From Leptolyngbyaceae cyanobacterium SM1_4_3 (GTDB lineage: Bacteria; Cyanobacteriota; Cyanobacteriia; Elainellales; Elainellaceae): DNA of 35,034 nucleotides. The stretch covers positions 1 through 35,034 of the forward strand of contig JAAUTN010000027.1 of assembly GCA_012031415.1 (NCBI GenBank). Reading direction: 5' to 3'. Numbering within the stretch: the first letter of the stretch is position 1; each line of letters begins with the position of its first letter. The notes beneath the pieces were generated by a model, which saw only the letters and a list, made by a program, of their open reading frames with translations, ran no database searches and was not told the DNA's origin. Below are positions 1-7,474 of the stretch, piece after piece. The translations under genes were made by a program, and so were the position numbers.

Positions 1-53
1 ATCCGGTGAGGGCCGTAAGCGGACCGTCGCCTACCTATATTTTGCAGATTTGG

Positions 54-446
54 CTAGCCTGCCACAGCCGCTTTATAAGCTGCCCAGCCGCCGTAATCTG
101 AAATATCAACCCAGCCATACTTCTCTACCAGTTCACGGGGATAGAGCATCGCTGTCAACACCTCCCCGTCTTCCAACACCACATCACCGGGATACAGATG
201 AGGCGGTTCATGGGTTAGCAAATACTCATACTGCTCTTGGGTGAGTTCGTACACCTCTCCAGGAATCGAAATCCCGCCTTTGACTTGATAAATTGCCGGA
301 TGCCAGCCATTCTCAGCCGCATGGAGCCGATAGAGCGGCTGAGTTTTTGCCGGACGAATAAATTCAGCAGACTGAAGATTTTGATGGTCAGGTTGCCCTC
401 GCAGCGCCGAACCGCAGATAAAAACTCGCTTGGTAGGAGAGGTCAT
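54..446 (-). CDS. gamma-glutamylcyclotransferase-fold protein (allophanate hydrolase C-terminal-like)
   Basis: A 130-aa protein with the small GGCT/AIG2-like fold. It opens with a beta strand and a glycine turn (VFICGSALRG, residues 8-17), a variant of the YGSL-type substrate loop. A central segment (IPGEVYELTQEQYEYLL, 61-77) matches the 'G.vy.l..e....ld..E' signature, with Glu80 at the place of the usual catalytic Glu. The closest named relative I can offer is the C-terminal domain of allophanate hydrolase; a true gamma-glutamyl cyclotransferase is the alternative. It is divergent from a PuuE-type allantoinase 81 bp away, which suggests a role in breakdown of ureides such as allantoin or allophanate, but the substrate is inferred from context only. 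It starts at an ATG. The fold call is fairly firm; the reaction is not. Confidence 0.75.
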   Translation of the reverse strand: MTSPTKRVFICGSALRGQPDHQNLQSAEFIRPAKTQPLYRLHAAENGWHPAIYQVKGGISIPGEVYELTQEQYEYLLTHEPPHLYPGDVVLEDGEVLTAMLYPRELVEKYGWVDISDYGGWAAYKAAVAG

Positions 447-479
447 AGACGTGAAATAATGGCTGAATTTTGTCTGTAG

Positions 480-490
480 GATACAGTATC
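480..490. promoter_or_regulatory. small palindrome in the divergent allantoinase promoter region
   Basis: The 81-bp gap between the two divergent ureide-type genes holds gatacagtatc, a perfect 5+1+5 palindrome inside a slightly longer dyad (ggata...tatcc, 479-496). Its position between two divergent starts suits an operator. It could equally be chance, and no regulator is known here. Confidence 0.2.
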
Positions 491-527
491 TTATCCGGTA
501 GCGATATTAAGGTAGTGGCTTTAACGT

Positions 528-1442
528 ATGACCTCACCGTATCCGCGAGACCTGATTGGGTATGGGCGCACCCCTCCTGACCCACAGTGGACCAACCAAG
601 CCAGAATTGCTGTGCAGTTTGTGATTAATTACGAGGAAGGCGGCGAGAATTGCATTCTGCATGGCGATCAGGCTTCAGAAACTTTTCTTTCTGAAATTGT
701 CGGAGCAGTCCCACTACAAGGGTTACGCCACATGAACATGGAGTCCTGCTATGACTATGGCAGTCGGGCTGGCTTCTGGCGCTTGCACCGATTGTTTGTC
801 GAACGAGGCATTCCAGTCACGGTATATGGCGTTGCGATGGCGCTAGAACGCAATCCAGAAGCGGTGTCTGCTATGCTGGAGGCAGACTGGGAAATTGCCA
901 GTCATGGCTATCGCTGGATTGACTATAAATATTTTGGGGAAGCAGCGGAACGGGAGCATTTGGAGCAGGCGATCGCCCTCCATACTCAAGTCACAGGCAA
1001 CCGTCCCCTGGGTTGGTACTTAGGGCGCAACAGTCCCCATACGCGCCGCCTGGTTGTTGAGGAAGGCGGATTCCTTTATGACTCTGACAGCTATGCCGAT
1101 GACCTGCCCTACTGGGTGCATGATTACGGCAAGCCGCATCTGGTGATTCCCTACACGCTAGACAACAACGATATGCGGTTTGCGACACCACAGGGATTTA
1201 ACTCTGGCGATCAGTTTTTTGCTTATCTGCGCGATGCCTTTGATTGTCTCTATGCCGAAGGTGAGACAGCACCCAAAATGATGAGCGTTGGGCTGCACTG
1301 TCGGCTGGTCGGCAGACCTGGCAGAGCAGCAGCCCTGGCAAGGTTTCTAGACTACGTGCAAAAGCATGAGCAGGTGTGGCTTTGCCGTCGGATTGACATT
1401 GCAAAACATTGGCATGAACACCATATGAGGGATGAGGGATGA
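528..1442 (+). CDS. puuE: PuuE-type allantoinase (polysaccharide deacetylase family)
   Basis: A 304-aa member of the NodB/polysaccharide deacetylase superfamily, of the subgroup recruited as allantoinase, which hydrolyses (S)-allantoin to allantoate in urate breakdown. Subgroup features visible: an N-terminal PRDLIGYG (6-13), a first strand ending FVINYEEGGEN (31-41), the conserved MESCYDYGSRAGFWR (71-85), and the family motif EIASHGYRW (122-130) whose His126 is an active-site residue. Length fits PuuE (about 300-310 aa). It probably acts in the cytoplasm, since no signal peptide is seen. The last five residues (MRDEG) are encoded by the start of a short GA-rich repeat, so the C-terminal end may be variable. 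Urate oxidase or allantoicase genes are not in the window and could lie to the left. Confidence 0.88.
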   Translation: MTSPYPRDLIGYGRTPPDPQWTNQARIAVQFVINYEEGGENCILHGDQASETFLSEIVGAVPLQGLRHMNMESCYDYGSRAGFWRLHRLFVERGIPVTVYGVAMALERNPEAVSAMLEADWEIASHGYRWIDYKYFGEAAEREHLEQAIALHTQVTGNRPLGWYLGRNSPHTRRLVVEEGGFLYDSDSYADDLPYWVHDYGKPHLVIPYTLDNNDMRFATPQGFNSGDQFFAYLRDAFDCLYAEGETAPKMMSVGLHCRLVGRPGRAAALARFLDYVQKHEQVWLCRRIDIAKHWHEHHMRDEG

Positions 1443-1500
1443 GGGATGGGGGATGAGGCTGAACCTCAGACAAATGAGGCAAGACGAGGCAAGACGAGGC
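1429..1500. repeat. GA-rich short tandem repeat between puuE and the response regulator
   Basis: Four imperfect 7-bp units of the gatgagg type, overlapping the last codons of puuE, are followed by two units of gaggcaagac. Similar gatgaggg tracts occur just after ycf3 (34984-35015). These look like the simple repeats common between cyanobacterial genes. No function can be read. Confidence 0.5.
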
Positions 1501-1527
1501 AACTCGCCCTATGGAATATTGCTGAAA

Positions 1528-2172
1528 CTAGCACAGGAGGGTTTGAAAGGAGCTAGCGTACATTGCCGCCTGGGTGCGATTGCCCAAGTTCAGCCGACTG
1601 AGGATGCTGGTGATGTGATTCTTGACGGTTCGTTCTGAAATGAAGAGAGTTTGAGCAATTTCCCGATTGCTAGCTCCAGCGACAATCAAGCACAAAACTT
1701 CTCGCTCTCTGGGTGTTAGCTCAGCCAATTTGGGTGGAAGCTGTTGAGGTCGCTGAACATTAGAACCATTCAACACTTTTTCAAATAGTCCTGGCCCAAG
1801 CTGGGTGTAGCCCTTGTGAACTGAGCGAATCGCCTGTGCCAGTTCTTCTGAGTGAGTGTCTTTGAGTAAATAGCCTCTTGCGCCAAACTGCATGGCACGG
1901 GACACGTATTCATCGTCGTCAAAGGTGGTGAGGATCAGGACTCGCGTTTGGGGGAATTGCTGACCAATCGTTCGAGTGGCTGCAACGCCATCCATGATGG
2001 GCATTCGGACATCCATCAACACAACGTCGGGTTGCAAAAGCTCAATCTGCTCGATCGCCTGCTGCCCATTCTCAGCCTCTCCCACAACTTTGAGGTCAGG
2101 TTTCGACTCCAACAAGCTCCTCAGACCTTGACGGATAATCAACTGATCATCGACCAGCAAGACCTGAATCAT
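1528..2172 (-). CDS. NarL/FixJ-family response regulator
   Basis: A 214-aa two-domain response regulator. The N-terminal receiver has the acidic pair in VLLVDDQ (residues 8-9), the phospho-acceptor Asp54 in VVLMDVRMP, a Thr in the TT pair near residue 83 and the conserved Lys in LLKD near 104. A linker leads to a LuxR-type helix-turn-helix (LTPREREVLCLIVAGASN, then ISERTVKNHITSIL) near residues 150-205. It is thus a phosphorylation-controlled DNA-binding transcription factor. It lies 13 bp downstream of a histidine kinase of the matching HisKA_3 class on the same strand, so the pair very likely forms one operon and one phosphorelay. The signal and target genes cannot be read from the sequence. 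Confidence 0.95.
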   Translation of the reverse strand: MIQVLLVDDQLIIRQGLRSLLESKPDLKVVGEAENGQQAIEQIELLQPDVVLMDVRMPIMDGVAATRTIGQQFPQTRVLILTTFDDDEYVSRAMQFGARGYLLKDTHSEELAQAIRSVHKGYTQLGPGLFEKVLNGSNVQRPQQLPPKLAELTPREREVLCLIVAGASNREIAQTLFISERTVKNHITSILSRLNLGNRTQAAMYASSFQTLLC

Positions 2173-2185
2173 GGCTTCACATTTC

Positions 2186-3451
2186 CTATAGCGGCAGTTT
2201 AGGTTGAGGAATTTGACCGATCATCAAGCAGCCGCATCCCGGTTGGCTGACCAGATTAAGTTCTCCTCCCAGGGCGACAATTCGCTCCTGGATTCCTTGT
2301 AGCCCAAAGCCAGTGGTGTTTTGATCTGGGTTAAACCCTTTACCGTTGTCATTTACCAGGAAATGTATCACAGTGTCGCTCTCTTGCAGCGAGAGGGTGA
2401 CTTGAGTGGCGTTGGCGTGTTTGGCAATGTTGGTTAACGCTTCTTGAAAGATGCGGTAGATGGCGTTGCTAATTTCGGGCGGCAGGGAGCGAGGGAGATG
2501 GATGTTGCAATCGGGGGCGATCGCCGTTGTCGCCTGAAAATCACGAACTAGAGTGGCGATCGCCTCTGATAAATTCTGTCCCAACAAAGGATTTGAGCGC
2601 AGCGTTGCCACAGACTGACGCACCTCCCTCAGCGCCTGAGTGCCAAGCTGCCTTGCTTCGGTTAAGAACGCTCTAGCTTTGTCTGGATCGGTTTGCAGAA
2701 ACAGCAGCGCATTTTCTAGCTGAATGCTTTGAGCCGTCAGCGCATGACCGACAGCATCATGAATTTCGCGGGCAATCCGATTCCTTTCCTGGAGCGTTGC
2801 CTGGTCTTCAATTCGCAATGCATACTGACGAAGCTGGTTGTGAGCGGTGGCTAACTTTTCGCGGCTCTGGCTCTCTGCCTGCAAGGAATTAATCAGCAGC
2901 AGCCCAAAAGCCAAAATTAGACCGATTGGAAACGCCGAGAGCAGGCGCAAGAGAAACACGATATTGTCGAATTGCTCTGACTCAATGCTGCTCACCTGCC
3001 CACCCGCCCGAACGACCAAACCAATGGCTGGGTTTCTCAGGAACAGCGTCAGCAGCGCCAGAATGGGAGTCACCACGACGACCACGATTCGTCCAAGCTG
3101 CCCAAACATCCGAAAACTGCGGATGAGAATCACCAATCCCAGTAAGGACATCGGCAAAAACCGAGGACTCAGCAAGGACGGCAGAAAAATAATGCCAAAT
3201 TCAAGCAGGGTGTAAGCAATTTTATTTCGCCGCCGCTGAGTCGGCACCTTTAAACCCATTGCTCCAAAAGCTGCAATTAGCAGAATCTGCGGCAGCAACA
3301 AAATTTCTGAAGCGGACGAAACTTTGACGACCAGCGGAATGGTAATCAAGACATAAATTACTAGAATCCATTCCAGATAAAGCAAAAGCCGAGAAGAAGG
3401 CGTAGCTTGCTGTACCAAAGAATCAGCAGCAAAACGACGTAGCCTCTTCAT
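2186..3451 (-). CDS. membrane sensor histidine kinase, HisKA_3 (NarX/DesK-like) class
   Basis: A 421-aa membrane kinase. Residues about 21-190 hold several hydrophobic segments (about six, in pairs), with no sizeable extracytoplasmic sensor domain, so it may sense a membrane or intramembrane signal. A short coiled-coil-like stretch leads to the HisKA_3 dimerisation domain, with phospho-acceptor His231 in RNRIAREIHDAVGHALT. The ATPase domain follows (about 300-415): N box in IFQEALTNIAKHANAT, G1 box NDNGKGF, and GFGLQGIQERI. It starts at an ATG and is the upstream partner of the NarL-type regulator, 13 bp apart. The layout resembles DesK-type thermosensors, but that is only a resemblance. Confidence 0.93.
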   Translation of the reverse strand: MKRLRRFAADSLVQQATPSSRLLLYLEWILVIYVLITIPLVVKVSSASEILLLPQILLIAAFGAMGLKVPTQRRRNKIAYTLLEFGIIFLPSLLSPRFLPMSLLGLVILIRSFRMFGQLGRIVVVVVTPILALLTLFLRNPAIGLVVRAGGQVSSIESEQFDNIVFLLRLLSAFPIGLILAFGLLLINSLQAESQSREKLATAHNQLRQYALRIEDQATLQERNRIAREIHDAVGHALTAQSIQLENALLFLQTDPDKARAFLTEARQLGTQALREVRQSVATLRSNPLLGQNLSEAIATLVRDFQATTAIAPDCNIHLPRSLPPEISNAIYRIFQEALTNIAKHANATQVTLSLQESDTVIHFLVNDNGKGFNPDQNTTGFGLQGIQERIVALGGELNLVSQPGCGCLMIGQIPQPKLPL

Positions 3452-3495
3452 AATCTGTTCATCAAGTTAACAATCTATAAAACCGCTCAGAAGCG

Positions 3496-3528
3496 AGATC
3501 TGCGACTTCTTCGAGAAGTCGCAGATCT
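3496..3528. repeat. 33-bp perfect palindrome, dispersed cyanobacterial type
   Basis: The arms agatctgcgacttct and agaagtcgcagatct are exact reverse complements of 15 bp around a 3-nt tcg loop. It lies 45 bp upstream of the kinase start. The sequence closely resembles small palindromic repeats of the 'agatc..cgacttctt' type that I recall being scattered through many cyanobacterial genomes. It could form a strong RNA hairpin in the kinase leader. Confidence 0.75.
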
Positions 3529-3621
3529 GGGCAATCGCCTAAGAAAAACAATTGCTAAAACCCTACCATTTTCGTAAATCAAGCAAGAGCGCTAGACATC
3601 CCATTTCTGCTGAATTGCGAG

Positions 3622-3660
3622 TAGGACTAAACTCCTAAGAAGGGTAGGAATTTAGTCCTA
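3622..3660. repeat. 39-bp imperfect palindrome (taggactaaa type)
   Basis: The arms taggactaaactcct and aggaatttagtccta pair over 15 bp with one mismatch, around a 9-nt loop. It lies 94 bp after the palindrome at 3496 and 136 bp before the PEP-CTERM gene. The taggactaaa core resembles another dispersed cyanobacterial repeat family. No T-run follows, so a terminator role is unlikely. Confidence 0.6.
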
Positions 3661-3796
3661 AACCAGTTGGGAAGTTTGATCCATGTGAACTTTTCGTATT
3701 CAACCTTACGATTTGATTGCGAAATGCTGCTTCCATTTTTCTTAATAAAGGGTGGAAGGGCGATCGCCAACTCCTTTAATCTTTCAGAGGTTAACA

Positions 3797-4471
3797 ATGC
3801 GATTCAACCAGATCACGGCAATTCTTGGGTTAACAACTGCTGCTGTTGTTTCAACTGCCCTGGTGCCTGCTCAGGCGACGGCTGAAACCTTCCAAGTTGA
3901 GTCCGGTGTAACCAGCGTTTTTCTCGATTTGCCCCTATTAGAATCGATTGGACTGAATTTAACCGGAACTTCTGATAATATCGTGCCGCCCGTTTCAGAC
4001 GATTTCCTGGTCGGCTTTGAAATCACGGACGACACCGACTTTAGCTTCAGTGACGAGGGTGGTTTCACGTTGATCGGTGGCTCCATCGAGCATACAGGCT
4101 CGATCACCTTCAACGATGCAATTACCGTTGGCGATTTCTCCATTGGGTTTGATGCCTCTCGTGTTAGCGATGCGGCAACCGGATTTTTTGTCCAGGATAC
4201 GCTGGATACAGGAGCCATCTTATTTGATGTTGCCAGCATCGTACCCACCGTTGACGGCGAAGACCTGACCATTGCTGGAGGCTTGCTAGTTTCTCCAGAA
4301 TTTGCCGGAGTGTTGGGCAACCCTGACCTGACAGGAGCCTTAGTGGGTCAGGCTCAAACCAACGCGGAGACTGAACCCGTCTCCGTCCCAGAGCCAACTA
4401 GCGGACTCATGCTGTTAGTAGCAGGTGCGGCCATTGCAGCAGGACGGCGACAGTTGACCGCTAAGCAGTAA
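3797..4471 (+). CDS. PEP-CTERM sorting-signal exported protein
   Basis: A 224-aa secreted protein. The chosen ATG follows an agagg ribosome-binding site and gives a clean signal peptide: Arg at position 2, a hydrophobic core, and an A-x-A cleavage site near residue 29 (PAQATA). An upstream in-frame start at 3752 would bury this signal and is rejected. The mature part is acidic and rich in Gly, Thr and Val, probably beta-rich, with no Cys. The C-terminus carries a PEP-CTERM tripartite signal: VPEP, a short hydrophobic helix (LMLLVAGAAIAA), then the basic tail GRRQ. PEP-CTERM proteins are handled by exosortase and linked to the exopolysaccharide matrix. The body's function is unknown; no exosortase gene is in the window. 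Confidence 0.85.
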   Translation: MRFNQITAILGLTTAAVVSTALVPAQATAETFQVESGVTSVFLDLPLLESIGLNLTGTSDNIVPPVSDDFLVGFEITDDTDFSFSDEGGFTLIGGSIEHTGSITFNDAITVGDFSIGFDASRVSDAATGFFVQDTLDTGAILFDVASIVPTVDGEDLTIAGGLLVSPEFAGVLGNPDLTGALVGQAQTNAETEPVSVPEPTSGLMLLVAGAAIAAGRRQLTAKQ

Positions 4472-4538
4472 AACCTGCTGAATAATTGAGTTTTCTCACT
4501 TCTAAGCATCACATCAATTACTCTAGGTCCATAACAGG

Positions 4539-4568
4539 AAGGGAAAGGCAAAGTTCTTTCCCTTTTTT
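4539..4568 (+). terminator. rho-independent terminator after the PEP-CTERM gene
   Basis: The arms aagggaaag and ctttccctt pair perfectly over 9 bp with an 8-nt loop and run straight into ttttgtttt. It lies 67 bp after the stop codon, in the gene's direction. Confidence 0.8.
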
Positions 4569-4614
4569 GTTTTGGCTTCTATCACTGAAGAAATTAAATC
4601 ATCCGCAAAAGCTG

Positions 4615-4642
4615 TAGGTTGAATTTCGCAAAGCTCAACCTA
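4615..4642. repeat. small inverted repeat (taggttga...tcaaccta)
   Basis: Perfect 8-bp arms flank a 12-nt centre reading atttcgcaaagc. Inverted repeats with a 'gaatttcgcaaagc' centre and 'caacct' arms are a familiar intergenic type in cyanobacteria. The surrounding 4569-4790 stretch holds no gene I can support. Confidence 0.45.
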
Positions 4643-4792
4643 ACAACCTGAAGCATTAGGTTTCATTCTCCAACCCAATCTACGCAAGTTGTTGAATCGC
4701 GATTCTAAGCAGAAGTTGACCCTGACCCCGAAATGACACACGAATTAGTCTGCTAACTCTTGTCATTCAGCTTCCACCCTCGGAAAGTTAAC

Positions 4793-5086
4793 CTCGGAAC
4801 TGGGAACTTTGCCTTCAGAACCCAACGTTTCGCCTTCGGAATTGGGAACTTCGCCTTTAAAACCCGACGTTTCAGCTTCAGAACTCGGAACTTTGCCTTC
4901 GGAACTCGGAACTTCAGCTTCAGAACTCGGAATTTTGCCTTCGGAACTTGGAGCTTTGCCTTTAGAACCCGGAATTTTGCCTTCGGAACTCGGAACTTTG
5001 CTTTCGGAACCCGAAGCTTCGCCTTCAGAACTCGGAACTTTCCCTTCCGAACCCGAAGCTTCGCTTTCGGAACTCGGAACTTTGGA
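4793..5086. repeat. 21-bp tandem repeat, 14 imperfect units
   Basis: Fourteen consecutive units of exactly 21 bp, with a consensus like ttcggaactcggaactttgcc. Units differ by a few substitutions, mostly C/T and A/G, with no length change. Because 21 is divisible by three and units rarely contain stops, long open frames appear in two frames on each strand (heptapeptides such as FRVPKAK on minus and SELGTLP on plus). None has a recognisable domain, so I call it non-coding minisatellite DNA with moderate confidence. The last unit abuts the dispersed element starting at 5084. Confidence 0.85.
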
Positions 5087-5187
5087 ATGGAAATTAAATA
5101 AACTGTACATTCTGTGGGATGGGCATCTTGCCCGTCCGGGCGGGTGAGACAACCCATCCCACAGGTTATTTAATCCGCAATCCGAAG
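5084..5187 (+). repeat. ~100-bp dispersed hairpin repeat, copy A
   Basis: The same sequence, about 85% identical by eye, occurs on the opposite strand at 28621-28722. Shared blocks include aactgtacatt, gggcatcttgcccc/g, tccgggcgggtg and ccacaggttattt followed by atccgcaatcc. This copy folds into a long hairpin: ctgtgggatggg pairs exactly with cccatcccacag, with gcccg/cgggc inside. It carries no coding capacity. A MITE-like or REP-like element is the best reading. Confidence 0.75.
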
Positions 5188-5318
5188 TTGCCCCATTGGG
5201 GGATGCCTTCTCAATAACCAGCTTCTAAAGTAAGGAAACTATCTCTAGATTCAGGTAGTCTTGTTTCAAGTCTTGTAACCGCTCTGCTAGAGTTTGCTTT
5301 GTGCCGTAGTTTAGACGT

Positions 5319-5924
5319 ATGCCTTCTACCGTTAAGTCACCCCATTCCCAAAACGCTGCCTGGGAGGAGCTAACTTCAGGCATTCAGCCAGACCCGGCTC
5401 AGTTGGACAACATCAAGGCCCAGCTTGATTTGGTGTTGCTGGCGCTGGAGGCGTTAGCCGGAATTGGCTCAGAGGCAATGTTGCGAACGGCGGCTGAGCT
5501 AAATCTGGCAGATGTGGTGGCCGATCGGGTTTCGCTGTGGCGGCTGAGGCAGTCTAGCCCTTTGCGAAAGGGGCAGGGACGCAAGCGGTTAGATGTAGAG
5601 GAGGCGCGATCGCTCGTCTTAATTGCCTGTCATCTGGCAAATCAGCATCAAGAGCTAATTCGCCGTGCAGTCGGGTTGCTAGAACAACTGGCTGAACAAA
5701 ACCGCGAACCTCACCAGGCTGCTCTGTTGGGAGATTACATTGATAACTTCAGCAACGCCTACCAGGAACGCATGGAAGACGGCGACAATACATCGCCCGA
5801 CCAGTTAACTCACCTGGCGCTGAAACTGCTGATTGACCTGCTGTTTTACAGCGCTCCCAATGGTTCGCGGCGGCTGTGGATGGCGCTAATCGACCGCACA
5901 GGCGTAGCAGTTCACGCCCTATAG
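5319..5924 (+). CDS. DUF3038 domain-containing protein
   Basis: A 201-aa soluble, mostly helical protein of the cyanobacterial DUF3038 family, recognised from its sequence style (LDLVLLALEALAGIGSEAML near residues 36-55, and the VADRVSLWRLRQSSPLRKG region) and from its partner. The DUF4335 gene starts 67 bp downstream on the same strand, a pairing that recurs in cyanobacteria. No signal peptide or membrane segment is seen. No biochemical role is known to me. The pair ends against kaiC, but nothing in the sequence ties it to the clock. It starts at an ATG (atgccttctaccg). Confidence 0.8.
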   Translation: MPSTVKSPHSQNAAWEELTSGIQPDPAQLDNIKAQLDLVLLALEALAGIGSEAMLRTAAELNLADVVADRVSLWRLRQSSPLRKGQGRKRLDVEEARSLVLIACHLANQHQELIRRAVGLLEQLAEQNREPHQAALLGDYIDNFSNAYQERMEDGDNTSPDQLTHLALKLLIDLLFYSAPNGSRRLWMALIDRTGVAVHAL

Positions 5925-5991
5925 CTCTCCCTGTAGCCAGAGTCATGAGCTTTGTGTACCTAGAAGAAAGCCAACCTTCTCTTCCTTAACC

Positions 5992-7469
5992 ATGTCTTTG
6001 CCCAATTCTGTTTTGCGTCGATATACTCCCCCTACCTGCACGCTGGAAATTGCGGCAAAAGGGTCGCCGTTGTCCCGTTGGGCAGGTCGTCCCGTGTTGA
6101 AGCAGTTACGGTTTCATCTGAGCTTTGACGACCCGCGCCTACCCCCCGAAGAGCAGGTGCAGATTACGGGCGATCGCACTCAGTTGGAGGCATTGTGCGA
6201 AGCGGTCGAGCGATATGTGCAAACTGTCTTGGGCAATGCTCCTATGCCAGGGCAAGCCGTTCCGCTTTTGGTCGAGTCCTTTGACCAGCTAGAGTCTTTG
6301 CCCGATGGCGCTTCGGGTCGGGCGGAGAATGGCACAGCCGTCATCCACCCGATGAATGAAAGCTATGCGAGTGAGGGATACGCGAACGAAAGCTATGCGA
6401 ATGAAAGCTATGCGGATGGCAATGGTGCTGGGGTAGCTGGGATTCACCTTAAGCCAAAGGGTCTGCTATCCCACGATCTTTGCCTGGGCGAACTATCTAC
6501 GGGTGAGTCAAATGTTGTGAGGCTCAGTGCTTTGCAGCTATTTGATCTGGCAAATGCGCTTGATGAATACAGCGCAGAGGCGATCGCCCTCCCCACTCTC
6601 AACCGCCCCACCTGGTTTAATACCACGCCTGCCTGGGCAAAAGTCGCCGCTGTTCTAGTGCTAGCAGTGGGAGTCTCTACTGCGATCGTTCGCTTTGTCG
6701 ATCCCTACGCCGGACAGCCTACCATCACCGCTGCTAACGAAGACACCAGCGAAACTGCAACGACAGAAGGCATCTTTGACGAAGACCCACCAAACACTGC
6801 GCTTGAACCGCTGCCATCGGGTAAAGACGCAAGCCCTCCTAACTCTCAACCGCTCGATATTCCGCTGCCGCCCAGTGCAGAGACTTTACCTTCACCCGGT
6901 ACGGGTTTGCCATCGATTGGAGTGCCCCGCACAGCCACACCCAATGCGCCTGTTCCCAGCGCTCCCCGGACTCCTGCAAATTTGCCGGATGTGGCGATCG
7001 CCCCTTCCCAGCAGCGATCGGATGCACCTGGAACTGGCAGCAACCCGTCTCAGCTACAGATTCCAGAGGGTGAGACTCCCAATGCAGCGCGATCGTCGGG
7101 ACAGAGTGACGCATTGCCTTCGCTAGAGTCTGCACCGTTGAGTCAAGAGGGAGGCGATCGCCCTAACCCCACCAGCACCGCCTTTGACACCATTCCCCAG
7201 GTCGCCGAAGCCCGTACCTTTTCCAGGAACGCTGGCAGCCGCCCGAAAGCCTCGACCAAACCCTAGAATATCGGCTACAACTGGGTGCTGACGGCACAAT
7301 CCAGCGCATCATTCCCCTCGGACGAGCCGCCGGAGACTACATCGATCGCACCGGAATGCCCCTTCCTGGAGAACCCTTCGTCTCTCCCATTGAGAATGGT
7401 GGCAGTCCCCAAATTCGCATCGTCCTTGACCCCAATGGCAGGGTTCAAACCTTCCTGGAAAGCCCCTAG
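5992..7469 (+). pseudogene. DUF4335 domain-containing protein, broken by a one-base frameshift
   Basis: The first frame runs to a stop at 7264-7266 (424 aa). The family's conserved C-terminus continues in another frame from about 7219 to the tag at 7467-7469 (TLEYRLQLGADGTIQRIIPL, then DYIDRTGMPLPGEPFVSPIE). The run of four T at 7219-7222 is where five are expected, which would read ARTFFQERWQPPE. Adding one base gives 492 codons. The N-terminal DUF4335 domain (about 5-200) holds a short YANES-type repeat (125-142), then one membrane helix (about 215-235) and a Pro/Ser/Thr-rich linker. It partners the DUF3038 gene upstream. A sequencing error is more likely than decay, because both parts are otherwise well conserved. 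Confidence 0.85.
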
Positions 7470-7474
7470 ATCAA

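Noticed and set aside
4793-5086. Possible CRISPR array
   Set aside because: The units are contiguous and all similar, with no unique spacers and no cas gene nearby.
4753-5157. Long open frames on both strands across the 21-bp repeat
   Set aside because: They exist because the repeat unit is a multiple of three with few stops; several overlapping frames are open at once and none has a domain or ribosome site.
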